From contig JANQLZ010000043.1 in assembly GCA_028280325.1 (NCBI GenBank), forward strand, positions 1-44,473: 44,473 nucleotides of DNA, written 5' to 3'. The notes beneath the pieces are model-generated. The model searched no databases and had not been told where the DNA came from. It worked only from the letters and a program-made list of their open reading frames with translations. This document shows positions 16,542-25,655 of this stretch, piece after piece (position 1 is the first letter of the stretch; the number at the start of each line of letters is the position of its first letter). The stretch is from Bacillota bacterium (GTDB lineage: Bacteria > Bacillota > UBA994 > PWPR01). Position numbers and translations under genes: made by a program.

Positions 16542-18206
16542 TTATTTTTTCTTCCAGGTGCTTTTTAATGAAACAATGCGGTTAAAGATCGTTTTGTCAG
16601 GCTGCTCAGAATCTTTTTCAATTACATAAAATCCATCCCGAATAAACTGGTATCTATCATTAACATTAATATCCAGAAAATTGCACTCAATACGGGCATT
16701 GGGCAGAATTACTCTGGAATCAGGACTGACAGCTGTCTCTAAGTTACTGCTATCTTCCTGGCCAGGCTTAAACAGGTTGTTGAATACTCTAACCTCGATA
16801 TGCTGAGAGGTTCCGGTGTCAACCCAATGAATTGTTCCGTTGGGCTTTCTGCCTTTAAACCCACTGCCACTCTTTGTTTGCTGATCGTAGGTGCATAATA
16901 ATTCAGTTATCTCTCCTTGAGCATCCCTGATAACCTCATTACATTTAATAAAATAAGCGTGTTTGAGCCTGACCTCAAGTCCGGGTGCCAGTCTTTTGTA
17001 CTTTTTAGGAGGATCCATCTTAAAATCAGCGCGATCAATATATACTGTTCGGCTAAAGGGAACTTTTCTTCGACCCATTACCGGGTTTTTGGGATTATTA
17101 TCTGCTTCTAAATACTCGATTTCACCCTCAGGATAATTGGTTATGGTGACTTTCAGCGGTCGCAGTACAGCCATAACACAAGGAGATTTCTCCTTTAAAT
17201 CTTCGCGAATAAAGTGCTCCAGCATTTCTATATCTACCACACTGTCCGCTTTAGCTACTCCAGCTGCTTCAATGAAATTTAACAAGGCTTCCGGGGTATA
17301 ACCTCTGCGACGCAGGCCGGCCACTGTGACCAGCCGGGGGTCTGTCCAGTCCTCAACCAATCCCAATTCAGTCAGTTTTTTAATTTTTCGCTTGCTGGTC
17401 AGCGCATTGCTGACATGAATACGAGCAAATTCAATCTGCCGCGGCTTATGCTCTAAACCCGACTGCTCGACAAACCAATTGTACAGCGGCCGATGATCCT
17501 CATACTCTTTGGAGCACAGTGAATGGCTGACGCCCTCCAGGGCATCACTTAAAGGATGAGAAAAATCATACATCGGGTAAATACACCATTCACTTCCAGT
17601 GCGGTGATGGGGCGTGTATGAGATTCGATACATTACCGGGTCACGCATATTCAAATTAGGACTTTGCATGTCGATTTTAGCCCTTAAAACACACTCACCT
17701 TCGGCCAGGCAGCCCTTCTTCATTTTTTCAAACCACATTAAATTCTCTTCTACCGAGCGGTTGCGATACGGGCTATCCCGGCCCGGCACAGTAAATGTTC
17801 CCCGGTAATCGCGTATTTCTTCTTTAGAGAGGTGGTCAACATAGGCCACCCCGTTTTTAATCATTCTGACGGCAATCTCATACAAACTGGCAAAATAATC
17901 TGAGCAAAAATACAAGCGGTCACCCCAATCAAAGCCGAGCCAGTGAATATCGTTTTTGATGGATTCCACAAACTCATCGTCTTCCGCATTAGGATTAGTA
18001 TCATCGAATCTCAGATTGCAGATTCCGTTGTACTTTCTGGCGGTTCCAAAGTCAATCATTACTGCTTTGACATGACCAATGTGCAGGAACCCATTTGGTT
18101 CGGGTGGAAAACGAGTGCATATCGTCTGATATATCCCTTGTTCGAGGTCTTCATTAATAAATTTCTCAATAAAATTCGAGGCTTTAATTGGTTTTGCTTG
18201 ATTCAT
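16542..18206 (-). CDS. glnS: Glutaminyl-tRNA synthetase
   Basis: A 554-residue class I aminoacyl-tRNA synthetase that charges tRNA-Gln with glutamine. Visible features are the HIGH-type motif PPEPNGFLHIGH near residue 35, the KMSKS-type loop LTSKRKIKKL near residue 270, and GLRRRGYTPEALLNF just after it, all characteristic of GlnRS rather than GluRS. The C-terminal half has the beta-barrel anticodon-binding domain (RKVPFSRTVYIDRADF, LAPGLEVRLKHAYFIKC). Length matches bacterial GlnRS. The ATG at 18206 has AGGA upstream. Many Firmicutes lack GlnRS and make Gln-tRNA through the GatCAB amidotransferase, so this gene may have entered the lineage by transfer; that is inference. Confidence 0.97.
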   Translation of the reverse strand: MNQAKPIKASNFIEKFINEDLEQGIYQTICTRFPPEPNGFLHIGHVKAVMIDFGTARKYNGICNLRFDDTNPNAEDDEFVESIKNDIHWLGFDWGDRLYFCSDYFASLYEIAVRMIKNGVAYVDHLSKEEIRDYRGTFTVPGRDSPYRNRSVEENLMWFEKMKKGCLAEGECVLRAKIDMQSPNLNMRDPVMYRISYTPHHRTGSEWCIYPMYDFSHPLSDALEGVSHSLCSKEYEDHRPLYNWFVEQSGLEHKPRQIEFARIHVSNALTSKRKIKKLTELGLVEDWTDPRLVTVAGLRRRGYTPEALLNFIEAAGVAKADSVVDIEMLEHFIREDLKEKSPCVMAVLRPLKVTITNYPEGEIEYLEADNNPKNPVMGRRKVPFSRTVYIDRADFKMDPPKKYKRLAPGLEVRLKHAYFIKCNEVIRDAQGEITELLCTYDQQTKSGSGFKGRKPNGTIHWVDTGTSQHIEVRVFNNLFKPGQEDSSNLETAVSPDSRVILPNARIECNFLDINVNDRYQFIRDGFYVIEKDSEQPDKTIFNRIVSLKSTWKKK

Positions 18207-18405
18207 TTTTTCATATCCTACCTAATTTTTTGTTTTATTTTAGCATATTTATAGCTGCAAAAAAAGCAACTGAGTTCAGTAAAAACGAACCAACTTAATC
18301 CGCTTAAACTGGAACAAGTTATCGTTTGCGCTGGTCAATAATAAGGGATGCAAAAATATAATACTCAATTTTATATTTCCACTGTTTTATTGCCATTCAA
18401 ATAAG

Positions 18406-18411
18406 TATAAT
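18406..18411 (+). promoter_or_regulatory. Possible -10 element of the pentapeptide-repeat gene
   Basis: A perfect TATAAT lies about 47 bases upstream of the TTG start, in an AT-rich stretch. The -35 region (around TGTTTT) is weak. Confidence 0.35.
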
Positions 18412-18457
18412 TAACAATGTAATCAGTTTTAATTTGTACAGCAAGGAGATATCAAGA

Positions 18458-19108
18458 TTGAGCACAGACAAGGCAATCAGTATTATGAGGGTAGATTTAC
18501 CTGAGCGAAATTATTTAAACAGGATAGAAAACTACATTTTACAGGATGAAGACATGCTCGATGAATACCTGTTTCAAGATCAGCATTACGACTCAATAAC
18601 TGCTCCGCTGATCATTATTAAAAATACTTTATTTGAGAACTGCATTTTTGAGAACTGTAAATTTCCGAAGTTAGAACTGGCCAATGTACGTTTCGTCAAT
18701 TGTGATTTGGCAGGGTGTGAGTTCGAAGGAGCAGTTTTTCGCCGTGTTGAAATGGAAAGCTGTCGCCTTACCGGCTCAGGTTTTCCGGAAGCCTCTTACA
18801 AGGATGTCTATTTCAACAATTGCCAGGCCGATTATTTTGCTGCTCGCTATATTGATTTAAACAATGTCATCATGCGAAAGAGCAGGCTGCCAGAAAGCGA
18901 TTTTTCCAACTCGAAAATGCTCAATGTCAAATTTGCTGAATGCAATCTCAACAGCAGTGATTTCTCGAATGTGCGCTTTAACAATACCGATATCAGAACT
19001 TCAACTATTGAAGGTGCTGCCTTTAGTGTTGACTATCTGAAAGGGCTGACTATTGAAGCCATTCAATGTGTCGATATAGCCAGGTTGTTAAATTTGCGCA
19101 TTCTGTAA
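18458..19108 (+). CDS. Pentapeptide-repeat protein
   Basis: A 216-residue protein whose residues from about 60 to 195 consist of A(D/N)LxX-type pentapeptide repeats, for example FENCIFENCKF, LANVRFVNCDLAGCEFEGAVF and FAECNLNSSDFSNVRFNNTDI. Such repeats fold into a right-handed quadrilateral beta-helix. Some members (Qnr, McbG) protect DNA gyrase from inhibitors, but most have no known role, and nothing here decides between these. It has no signal peptide. The start is taken as TTG at 18458 because AAGGAG lies nine bases upstream; another in-frame TTG at 18434 precedes that site. It is a plus-strand gene divergent from glnS. Confidence 0.8.
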   Translation: MSTDKAISIMRVDLPERNYLNRIENYILQDEDMLDEYLFQDQHYDSITAPLIIIKNTLFENCIFENCKFPKLELANVRFVNCDLAGCEFEGAVFRRVEMESCRLTGSGFPEASYKDVYFNNCQADYFAARYIDLNNVIMRKSRLPESDFSNSKMLNVKFAECNLNSSDFSNVRFNNTDIRTSTIEGAAFSVDYLKGLTIEAIQCVDIARLLNLRIL

Positions 19109-19208
19109 ATACTAGTATTGCAGTTCGAACAGCGAAGCTTGTAATCATAAAATCACTGACCTGATTCATAGGCTTTTAGCAGTTGATAGAATACGATAAT
19201 ACAAGTCA

Positions 19209-19236
19209 CAGTACTATTGCTGGGGCATTGGTACTG
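19209..19236 (+). other. Structured leader ahead of the small membrane protein gene
   Basis: Arms CAGTACTATTGC and GCATTGGTACTG pair (one mismatch, one wobble) around a TGGG loop. A further TGGCC...GGCCA pairing lies at about 19244-19266. No T-run follows. The block is unusually GC-rich for this gap (19109-19310), which otherwise holds nothing I recognise. Confidence 0.35.
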
Positions 19237-19310
19237 CATAGGCTGGCCCTGGCCGCCCAACGGCCATTTGCTCAATCGGCTAAATTTTGAATTTGAAGGG
19301 AGCCTGAAAA

Positions 19311-19808
19311 ATGAAAAAGAAGTTTAGTTTTTGGGGAACAATTATTATTTTTGTCTTAGCTATGGCACTGCACAGCCTTTTTGATATTACCTCCTTGGAG
19401 ATTTTTAAACCGATCAGCCCAGTCAATGAAAGTGTTTGGGAACACATGAAAATGATGTTCTTCGCTGGGTTTTTATACTACCTGCTCAATATTGTCTTCA
19501 GCAGAGGTCAGAATTTTAAAAATCTGGCCGGATACGCTGTTTCTCTGATTGTGATGCCTTTAGTGATTCCGATGCTGGTTTACACATATACCTCAATCGT
19601 CGGTACTAATATTTTGGCTGTCGATATAGTAATTGCATTTATAGCTGCTTTAGCAGGAGAATACATCGCTTTCAGGCTGCGCCCCAAACACCCCTATCGG
19701 CACAACAGGATTACAATTTTTTTATCAGCAGTTATCATCGCTCTACTTGCTTTTATGTTTGTTTACTTTACCTATAATCCTTTGGGCACCCCTATTTTTT
19801 TAGAATAA
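19311..19808 (+). CDS. Small integral membrane protein, DUF6512-like
   Basis: A 165-residue protein with about five hydrophobic spans. The segment HSLFDITSLEIFKPISPVNESVWEHMKM near residue 21 is well known from a family of clostridial and bacillar membrane proteins of unknown function that I recall as DUF6512. The conserved histidines, Asp and Glu of that segment lie at the membrane surface and might bind a ligand or metal, but this is inference. The start has GAAGGGAG upstream. It is a single plus-strand gene that converges with the pyridoxal enzyme gene at 19837. Confidence 0.7.
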   Translation: MKKKFSFWGTIIIFVLAMALHSLFDITSLEIFKPISPVNESVWEHMKMMFFAGFLYYLLNIVFSRGQNFKNLAGYAVSLIVMPLVIPMLVYTYTSIVGTNILAVDIVIAFIAALAGEYIAFRLRPKHPYRHNRITIFLSAVIIALLAFMFVYFTYNPLGTPIFLE

Positions 19809-19836
19809 ATTTTTGGATATAAAATGGCTTTTATAA

Positions 19837-20844
19837 CTAGCTTTGTTTTTTGAGTTCGGGATAAGTCTGAATAAGCTCAGCATATCCAAACAAAGATGGC
19901 ACCCCTCCAGTATGGATAATGCAGGTTGATTCGTCAGCTTTGATGATGCCTTTATCAACTAAACCTGCCAGGCCGTCAACAGTTTTAGCATTGTAAACAT
20001 GGTCGATAAGTATTCCCTCTGCCGCGGCCAGGGTATGGATCATCTGCAGGGAGCTGTCAGTAGGTTTTCCCCATCCCTCACCCATGTATTCATCGTAGGT
20101 GGTAGTAAAGTCGAGATAATTATGTAATGAAACTCTTCCGGTTAATGTTTGCAACTGCTCTACCTTTTGAGCTATTATCTGGTCCAGCTTCGGCTTGGCA
20201 AACTCAACACTGATCACGTGGATCCGAAAAGGATTAGTCAACAGACTGTTTCCATAAATAAAACCACTGGCTGTGATCCCCATTGCGCCGACAATAACAA
20301 TATTTTTAATCTTTAGATTCTGCTGATAATTCTGTTCACTAAGCTCCTGTACACATTGGGTATAGCCTAAGGTACCGACAAATTCCTGGTTGATATAATA
20401 GGGCTTTCTCCCTTCCTGCTGTAACTTTTGCAGCAAGTCTAAAGCCGCTGTATGCCTTTCTTCTTCACTTACTTCTCCAAGGTAAACTGACTTAGCCTTA
20501 AAAAGCCGGTTAAGGAGAGCATTGCCTTGAAAAAGGTCGGGCTGAACAGAATTATGAACAGCGAGACACTCAAGTCCCGTTTTGGCGCAGGCCGCGGCTG
20601 TTAGCCGAACTAAATTGGATTGGTCTTCTCCGGCAACCACAATAATATCACATTGACGAGCTCGGGCCTCACCCAGCCAGTATTCCAATTTACGCACTTT
20701 GTTGCCGCCTAAACCCACCAAAGAAATGTCATCGCGTTTCATAAACAGGTTGTCGTGGCCAATTAGTTGGCCAAAACGTTTTAACCTATGAATCGGAGTA
20801 GGCCAATTGTCTAACAAAATCCAGGGAAAAGTATTTTTAAACAT
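19837..20844 (-). CDS. PLP-dependent D-cysteine desulfhydrase/ACC deaminase-family enzyme
   Basis: A 335-residue fold-type II pyridoxal phosphate enzyme. The lysine that binds the cofactor is in GLGGNKVRKLEYW near residue 50, and the KRDDISLVGLGGNKVRK context is typical of the D-cysteine desulfhydrase and ACC deaminase family. AGEDQSNLVRLTAAAC is the next conserved block, and the C-terminal IIHTGGVPSLFGY is intact. The phosphate-binding loop, usually GSGGTxAG, reads GAMGITASG, so the glycine-rich loop is altered and substrate preference may differ. It would release ammonia, pyruvate and H2S from D-cysteine if canonical. GGAGG lies just upstream of the ATG. It follows the methyltransferase gene by 16 bases, so the two are co-transcribed. 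Confidence 0.8.
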   Translation of the reverse strand: MFKNTFPWILLDNWPTPIHRLKRFGQLIGHDNLFMKRDDISLVGLGGNKVRKLEYWLGEARARQCDIIVVAGEDQSNLVRLTAAACAKTGLECLAVHNSVQPDLFQGNALLNRLFKAKSVYLGEVSEEERHTAALDLLQKLQQEGRKPYYINQEFVGTLGYTQCVQELSEQNYQQNLKIKNIVIVGAMGITASGFIYGNSLLTNPFRIHVISVEFAKPKLDQIIAQKVEQLQTLTGRVSLHNYLDFTTTYDEYMGEGWGKPTDSSLQMIHTLAAAEGILIDHVYNAKTVDGLAGLVDKGIIKADESTCIIHTGGVPSLFGYAELIQTYPELKKQS

Positions 20845-20860
20845 GATGCTACCTCCATTT

Positions 20861-21478
20861 TTATTTTTTTATACTTATGGTCAAGCCATCACCAACAGGT
20901 AATATCACACTTGTTAAACGTACATCTGAAAAAACCTGCTTATTGTAATCGTCAATTGCTCGCCGGATACTGGGATACCGATTGGTAACAGCCAACAAGG
21001 TATCATCAGCAATAATAATTCCCCGGGTATCAAGCAGGTTGATGCAGGTCTCCAGTAATGGCCGATATAAATTTTTTTGAGAATCCTGCAGAATAAGCTG
21101 ATATTTTTGGTTCAAACAGGGGAGAATCTCTCTCACATCTCCGCAAACCAGCTCTACTACTTTTTCCAGTCCAGCTTCTTTAATGTTTTGACAGGCCTGC
21201 CAATATAAACGCTCATCTTTCTCTATTGTCAGTAAACGGCCCCCGGTTTTTTGGAGAGCAAAACCGATCCAAAGTGATGAATAACCTAAACAGGTGCCCA
21301 ATTCTAAAACCCGCCGGGCCTCAGTGCCCAGTATCAAGGAGTAAAGCAGGCTGCCTGTCTCAACTTCAATATGCGGCAAAGCTCCAGGTATACTTTGGTG
21401 TTGTAGAGAAACACTGTCTAAGACCGGGCTCGGTTTTTTTACATAATCTCTGATATAGTCAATTATTGCTTGATTCAT
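20861..21478 (-). CDS. SAM-dependent O-methyltransferase (family 3)
   Basis: A 205-residue class I methyltransferase. Motif I is VLELGTCLGYSSLWIGFAL near residue 75, followed by the acidic residue at the end of strand 2 (LLTIEKDERL), CGDVREILPCL, and the strand 4 segment YQLILQDSQKNLYRPLLE. The later segment IIIADDTLLA carries the paired aspartates typical of the metal-dependent catechol or caffeoyl-CoA O-methyltransferase family. Length matches the family. The acceptor is unknown. It is the first gene of a two-gene unit with the D-cysteine-desulfhydrase-like gene, and is divergent from the YihY gene 70 bases away. Confidence 0.82.
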   Translation of the reverse strand: MNQAIIDYIRDYVKKPSPVLDSVSLQHQSIPGALPHIEVETGSLLYSLILGTEARRVLELGTCLGYSSLWIGFALQKTGGRLLTIEKDERLYWQACQNIKEAGLEKVVELVCGDVREILPCLNQKYQLILQDSQKNLYRPLLETCINLLDTRGIIIADDTLLAVTNRYPSIRRAIDDYNKQVFSDVRLTSVILPVGDGLTISIKK

Positions 21479-21548
21479 AGTCCACTTCCAATGTTTTACT
21501 TGGCCGTTTTTTTTTGATAATATTAAGTAAAGTACCTGAGGTTAAGTA

Positions 21549-22397
21549 ATGAAAGATAAAATTAAATTAAAATTAATCAACAATCGCTATCTTGGTTTTA
21601 TATATTCTTTCTGGCAGCGTCTGCAGCAAGACGAGCTCTTCTCTTTGGGAGCCCAAACCAGTTATTTTTTGATTTTATCAATGATACCTTTTATCAGCCT
21701 GGCGGTGTTTATCACCAGTTCCAACCCGGAAATCATTGAGGCTACCTTAAAGTTTTTATACTTTTTATTACCAGCTGATGCCTATCAGGTTGTTTTTAAT
21801 CTAATCAATGAAACAGTAAATGCCTCAACCGGCACCCTGTTCTCGGCCAGCGTTTTAGTTGCCGTTTACCTGCCAATGCGTTCTGTTGTCGCCATTATTT
21901 ATGTGTTAAATAAGGCCTATTCAGTTAAGGAAACCCGCTCTTTTTTTAGAATCTGGATGATAGCATTTTTCACTACTCTATTGCTTGTTCCTTCGATAGC
22001 CCTGGTGCTGACAACGATGGTTTTTGGCAGAGTGTTGAGTGAGAATGTTTTTTCTCTGATCGGTATTGCCCAGTGGTTCAATCCTTTTTGGAACATTATA
22101 AGATACGGTTTTTCTATATCAATGCTGTTGCTTTTCTTCATGATCATTTACCGGGTGCTGCCCAATCACCAGGTCAAGTGGAAAGAAACAATACCCGGAG
22201 CTGTTTTTGCCACCTTTGGCTGGCTGCTGGCTTCATTAGGCTTTGCCTGGTATGTCAACAATTTTAGTAATTATGCCATTGCCTACGGGAGCTTGGCTGG
22301 CGTTTTTATCCTGCTGATCTGGCTGTATATCAGCAGCACAATAATTCTCTGCGGAGGAGAAATAAATGCGATGCTGAACTCTTCAAAAAAAATCTAA
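21549..22397 (+). CDS. YihY/BrkB-family membrane protein
   Basis: A 282-residue protein with six or so membrane spans of the YihY/virulence factor BrkB family. The N-terminal AQTSYFLILSMIPFISLAVFI and the C-terminal GSLAGVFILLIWLYISSTIILCGGEINA are the family's hallmark segments. Some members were once annotated as RNase BN, an assignment that has not held; their function is unsettled. The start has GAGGT upstream. Its stop codon overlaps that of the polysaccharide deacetylase on the other strand by four bases, so the two transcripts are convergent. Confidence 0.88.
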   Translation: MKDKIKLKLINNRYLGFIYSFWQRLQQDELFSLGAQTSYFLILSMIPFISLAVFITSSNPEIIEATLKFLYFLLPADAYQVVFNLINETVNASTGTLFSASVLVAVYLPMRSVVAIIYVLNKAYSVKETRSFFRIWMIAFFTTLLLVPSIALVLTTMVFGRVLSENVFSLIGIAQWFNPFWNIIRYGFSISMLLLFFMIIYRVLPNHQVKWKETIPGAVFATFGWLLASLGFAWYVNNFSNYAIAYGSLAGVFILLIWLYISSTIILCGGEINAMLNSSKKI

Positions 22398-23176
22398 GTC
22401 AACTTTTTTATAAACCCACTTACTCTGTCACTCCGATTTATTCTTACCCGCGACAGGGTCAACAGGCCTTGTTTTTTTTCTGAAAATCCATAATTAGTGG
22501 TAACTGCAATCTTATGTCCGGCGTTCCTTACTGCCTGAACTACCTGATCATTGTATTTGCCGGCCGGATAGCAAAATGCTAATATCGAGCTGCCTGTCAA
22601 TTGGCTGAGCTCGTCCTTGGCTATACTTGTTTCTTTAATTAATTGCTGATCGGTAACTTTGGGCAGCTCTGGATGAGTATAGCTGTGATTACCTACCTCC
22701 CAGCCGTAGCGCTGCATCTCTAAAAGCTGCTGCTCTGAGACGCTGTTCCTGGTTGTGAATTTTTTAGCATAGATAAATAATACCCCGATAAAACCGTGTT
22801 CCCGCATGACCTTATAGGCTATAGTATAGTTATCTGCATAGCCATCATCAAAAGTAAGAACTATCGGATTTACTGGCAGCTCTTCTCCTTCTTCCCAGTG
22901 ATAGTAAAGTTGGCTCAGGGTAATTGGATTGTAATTGTTGGCTGCCAGCCATTTCATCTGGGCTTTAAAGTCAGCTGGGGATACACACAATTCTGAATTA
23001 ACATCAGCGATTGAGTGATACATCAACACTGGTACTTTACTCTGCCGTATAACCTTGCCGTTTTTTGGAGCTATGCTTTCCTGCCGGGGGCCAGTTACCA
23101 TTTTGTTGGGTGTATCAAATATCAAGCCCCCCAGCAATCCGGCCACGAGTATAAATATGACTACTTTTCTAATCAT
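22394..23176 (-). CDS. Polysaccharide deacetylase (NodB/CE4 family)
   Basis: A 260-residue exported enzyme with an N-terminal membrane anchor or signal (VVIFILVAGLLGGLIF). The NodB domain starts at VPVLMYHSI near residue 50 and has motif 1 TFDDGY (catalytic base and metal aspartate), motif 2 HSYTHPEL with the two zinc histidines, and FCYPAGKYN as motif 3. It would remove acetyl groups from N-acetylated sugars of the cell wall or an exopolysaccharide, acting outside the membrane. It lies 13 bases after the RNase R gene on the same strand and is probably co-transcribed, with a weak ribosome binding site. Confidence 0.9.
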   Translation of the reverse strand: MIRKVVIFILVAGLLGGLIFDTPNKMVTGPRQESIAPKNGKVIRQSKVPVLMYHSIADVNSELCVSPADFKAQMKWLAANNYNPITLSQLYYHWEEGEELPVNPIVLTFDDGYADNYTIAYKVMREHGFIGVLFIYAKKFTTRNSVSEQQLLEMQRYGWEVGNHSYTHPELPKVTDQQLIKETSIAKDELSQLTGSSILAFCYPAGKYNDQVVQAVRNAGHKIAVTTNYGFSEKKQGLLTLSRVRINRSDRVSGFIKKLT

Positions 23177-23189
23177 TTTGGCTACCGAA

Positions 23190-25322
23190 TCAGAGCATTT
23201 CTTTCAGTACAAACTCTACTCTTCTATCCTCAATATTGACACTGTTAACCAATATTTGAACCCTGTCTCCCAATCTGAATATCCTCCCTGTCCGCTGACC
23301 TATAAAGCGGTATTTGTCACGCTCTAACAGATAATAATCATCTGTTAAAGAACTGACATGAACAAAGCCTTCCACAGTATTGGGCAGCTCAACAAATAAA
23401 CCGGCAGATACCACCCCACTGATGACGCCTGTATACTCCTGATTGATTTTTCCGCTCATGTATTCAACCTTCAGTAAATTATTAATATCCCGTTCTGCCT
23501 CATCTGCTGTTCTTTCTCTTTCTGTAGCTGTTTTAGCAGCATATTCAACAAAATCAGTTAATTTAATTCGTTCTTTTTCAGACATTTTGCCTTGTTCTTT
23601 TATTAACCTCTTGATGATTCTGTGAATTACCAGATCTGGATAACGTCTGATTGGCGAAGTAAAGTGGGTGTAGTATTTGGCAGCCAACCCAAAATGCCCT
23701 TCACATTCTGGTTTATACTCTGCCCTCTGCATTGAACGGAGGACAACCGTATTGATCAGTTGTTCCTCTTTGCGGCCTTTGACCTCGCCTAAGGCCTGTT
23801 GAATAGCTTTTGGATGAACCTCACCGCTGTGGATACCCCTGATATAGATACCAAAGGTATTCAAGAACTTACCAAGATCTCCCATTTTCTCGACCAGAGG
23901 CTCTTCATGTACCCGGTAGATAAACGGAACCTGCAGCCAGTAGTAATGCGAAGCAACTGTCTCATTGGCCAACAGCATAAACTCCTCAATAATACTATCG
24001 GCAAAGGTCCGCTGCCGGGGTTTAACATCGACAGGCCGTCCGGAATGCTGGTCAATTTTTATTTTTGCTTCCGGAAAGTCAAAGTCAATGCTGCCCCTTG
24101 AGTCTCGTCTGTTTCTAAGAATTTTAGCTAACTCCGCTGCAGCTTCCAACAGGGCCAGCAAGTGCTGGTATTTTTCTCTTAAATCCAAATCATTGTCCAC
24201 AAGTATTCTATTAACCTCGGTATAAGTTAAACGAGCATTACTGTGGATTATGGATTCTACAATCTGATAGTCACGCACATTGCCTGCTTTGTCTACTTCC
24301 ATTACTACACTCAGGGTCAGCCGATCTACCTGAGGATGTAAACTGCATATTCCATTGGAAAGTTGGGTAGGGAGCATCGGTAACACTCTGTCCGGAAAAT
24401 AAACAGAGGTGCCGCGCTTCAGGGCTTCCTGATCCAGCTTGGAGTCTTTTTTAACATAGTGGCCGACATCGGCAATATGGACACCCAGGCTGAAATGGCC
24501 ATTGTCAAGCTGTACAACACTGATCGCATCATCCAAATCTCGGGCATCGGCTCCGTCTATGGTGATTGTCAGCTGCTGACGCAAATCGAGACGCTTGCTG
24601 ATCTCGGCTGCCTCAATCTCCTGGGGAACTTTTTCGGCCTCTTCCAAAACCCGCTTTGGAAAATGCAGCGGTAATTTGTACTGATGAATAACCGACAGGG
24701 TATCAACTCCCGGAGCGCCTTCTGGCCCCAGCACTTTTGAGACTACTGCCTCCGGAGCCCGGCGTTTGTTGGGCCAACTGATAATTTTAGCTACTACTTT
24801 GTCGCCGTTCTTGGCGCCATTAAAATCACTGGCATTGACGTAAAAATCTCTGCCCAGTCTTTTGTTATCGGGAACGATAAAGCCATGGTGATTGCGGATA
24901 ATTTCGATCCTGCCCACCACCTTGGATCGGGCCCTTTTCAGAATTCTGATAACCTCTCCCTCACTCTTTTTACCATTAAACGGTCCTAACAGCCTGATAA
25001 TTACTTTATCGCCATGCATAGCCCCGTTGAGTTTGTTTGAAGAAATGAATATATCATCTTCATCTCTGTCAGGAATTAAAAAGGCATACCCTGTGGGATG
25101 ACCTTGCAATTTTCCCAAGACTAAATTCATTCTGTGCGGCAGGCCGTACCTGCCATAACGCGTTTTAATAACTTGTCCTTCCTGTTCTAACTCGTCCAAC
25201 ATCAGCTGCAAGTCAAACCTGACTGCAGGCTTTAACTCCAGCACCTTAATCAGTTCATCAATGGTCTGGGGCTTATATGTTTTTTTATCCATTAAACTCA
25301 ATAGTTCAACATTCCTGATCAA
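23190..25322 (-). CDS. rnr: Ribonuclease R
   Basis: A 710-residue 3'-5' exoribonuclease that degrades structured RNA. Domains in order: an N-terminal winged helix (YKPQTIDELIKVLEL), two cold-shock domains, the catalytic RNB domain beginning near residue 230 with ITIDGADARDLDDAISV (the metal-binding aspartates), HYTHFTSPIRRYPDLVIHR, and a C-terminal S1 domain ending near the C-terminus. The lysine-rich tail seen in some homologs is absent. I place the start at the TTG at 25322: AGGTGG lies upstream and the resulting LIRNVELLSLM aligns with the usual KLLSFM start region. A longer frame upstream to 25394 has no support. smpB and ssrA, which often follow rnr, are not here. Confidence 0.95.
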   Translation of the reverse strand: MIRNVELLSLMDKKTYKPQTIDELIKVLELKPAVRFDLQLMLDELEQEGQVIKTRYGRYGLPHRMNLVLGKLQGHPTGYAFLIPDRDEDDIFISSNKLNGAMHGDKVIIRLLGPFNGKKSEGEVIRILKRARSKVVGRIEIIRNHHGFIVPDNKRLGRDFYVNASDFNGAKNGDKVVAKIISWPNKRRAPEAVVSKVLGPEGAPGVDTLSVIHQYKLPLHFPKRVLEEAEKVPQEIEAAEISKRLDLRQQLTITIDGADARDLDDAISVVQLDNGHFSLGVHIADVGHYVKKDSKLDQEALKRGTSVYFPDRVLPMLPTQLSNGICSLHPQVDRLTLSVVMEVDKAGNVRDYQIVESIIHSNARLTYTEVNRILVDNDLDLREKYQHLLALLEAAAELAKILRNRRDSRGSIDFDFPEAKIKIDQHSGRPVDVKPRQRTFADSIIEEFMLLANETVASHYYWLQVPFIYRVHEEPLVEKMGDLGKFLNTFGIYIRGIHSGEVHPKAIQQALGEVKGRKEEQLINTVVLRSMQRAEYKPECEGHFGLAAKYYTHFTSPIRRYPDLVIHRIIKRLIKEQGKMSEKERIKLTDFVEYAAKTATERERTADEAERDINNLLKVEYMSGKINQEYTGVISGVVSAGLFVELPNTVEGFVHVSSLTDDYYLLERDKYRFIGQRTGRIFRLGDRVQILVNSVNIEDRRVEFVLKEML

Positions 25323-25467
25323 AATAGCACCACCTAAAATAGTATGAATGATGAAACTTTTACACGACAATTGCCAGGCGATTGCAGGTCTCATGGCTCA
25401 AGCAATTTTCCGGCGACTTATATCGTGCTCACTCAATTGTATATATTATCACTTTTCACGCAAAAAA

Positions 25468-25655
25468 TTATTTATCCCAGATATCTTTGGCTGCTTTAAG
25501 CATATCTGTCGGGTCTGATCGAGAATAATTATCTGGCCATAACCTGCAAAGGTTTCTGGCCTGCTGTAAATACTTCAGATTCTCCAGCATACATATGATT
25601 AAATGGTTTTAAAACCTCTGCTTTCCAGGCCAGAGCCCGGGCAAGCTTATAATAA
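25468..25655 (-). pseudogene. Decayed or frameshifted small gene upstream of rnr
   Basis: On the minus strand an excellent AGGAGG (25657-25662) is followed by a good-looking coding stretch DYYKLARALAWKAEVLKPF lacking any ATG/GTG/TTG start at the right place. Around 25590 the reading continues better in the next frame, LKYLQQARNLCRLWPDNY, ending in DIWDK at 25468. Joined by one frameshift these would make a charged, helical protein of about 60 residues. The second frame alone is a 40-codon frame from ATG at 25590. No function is recognisable. The rest of the gap 25323-25772 holds nothing I can identify. Confidence 0.35.
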
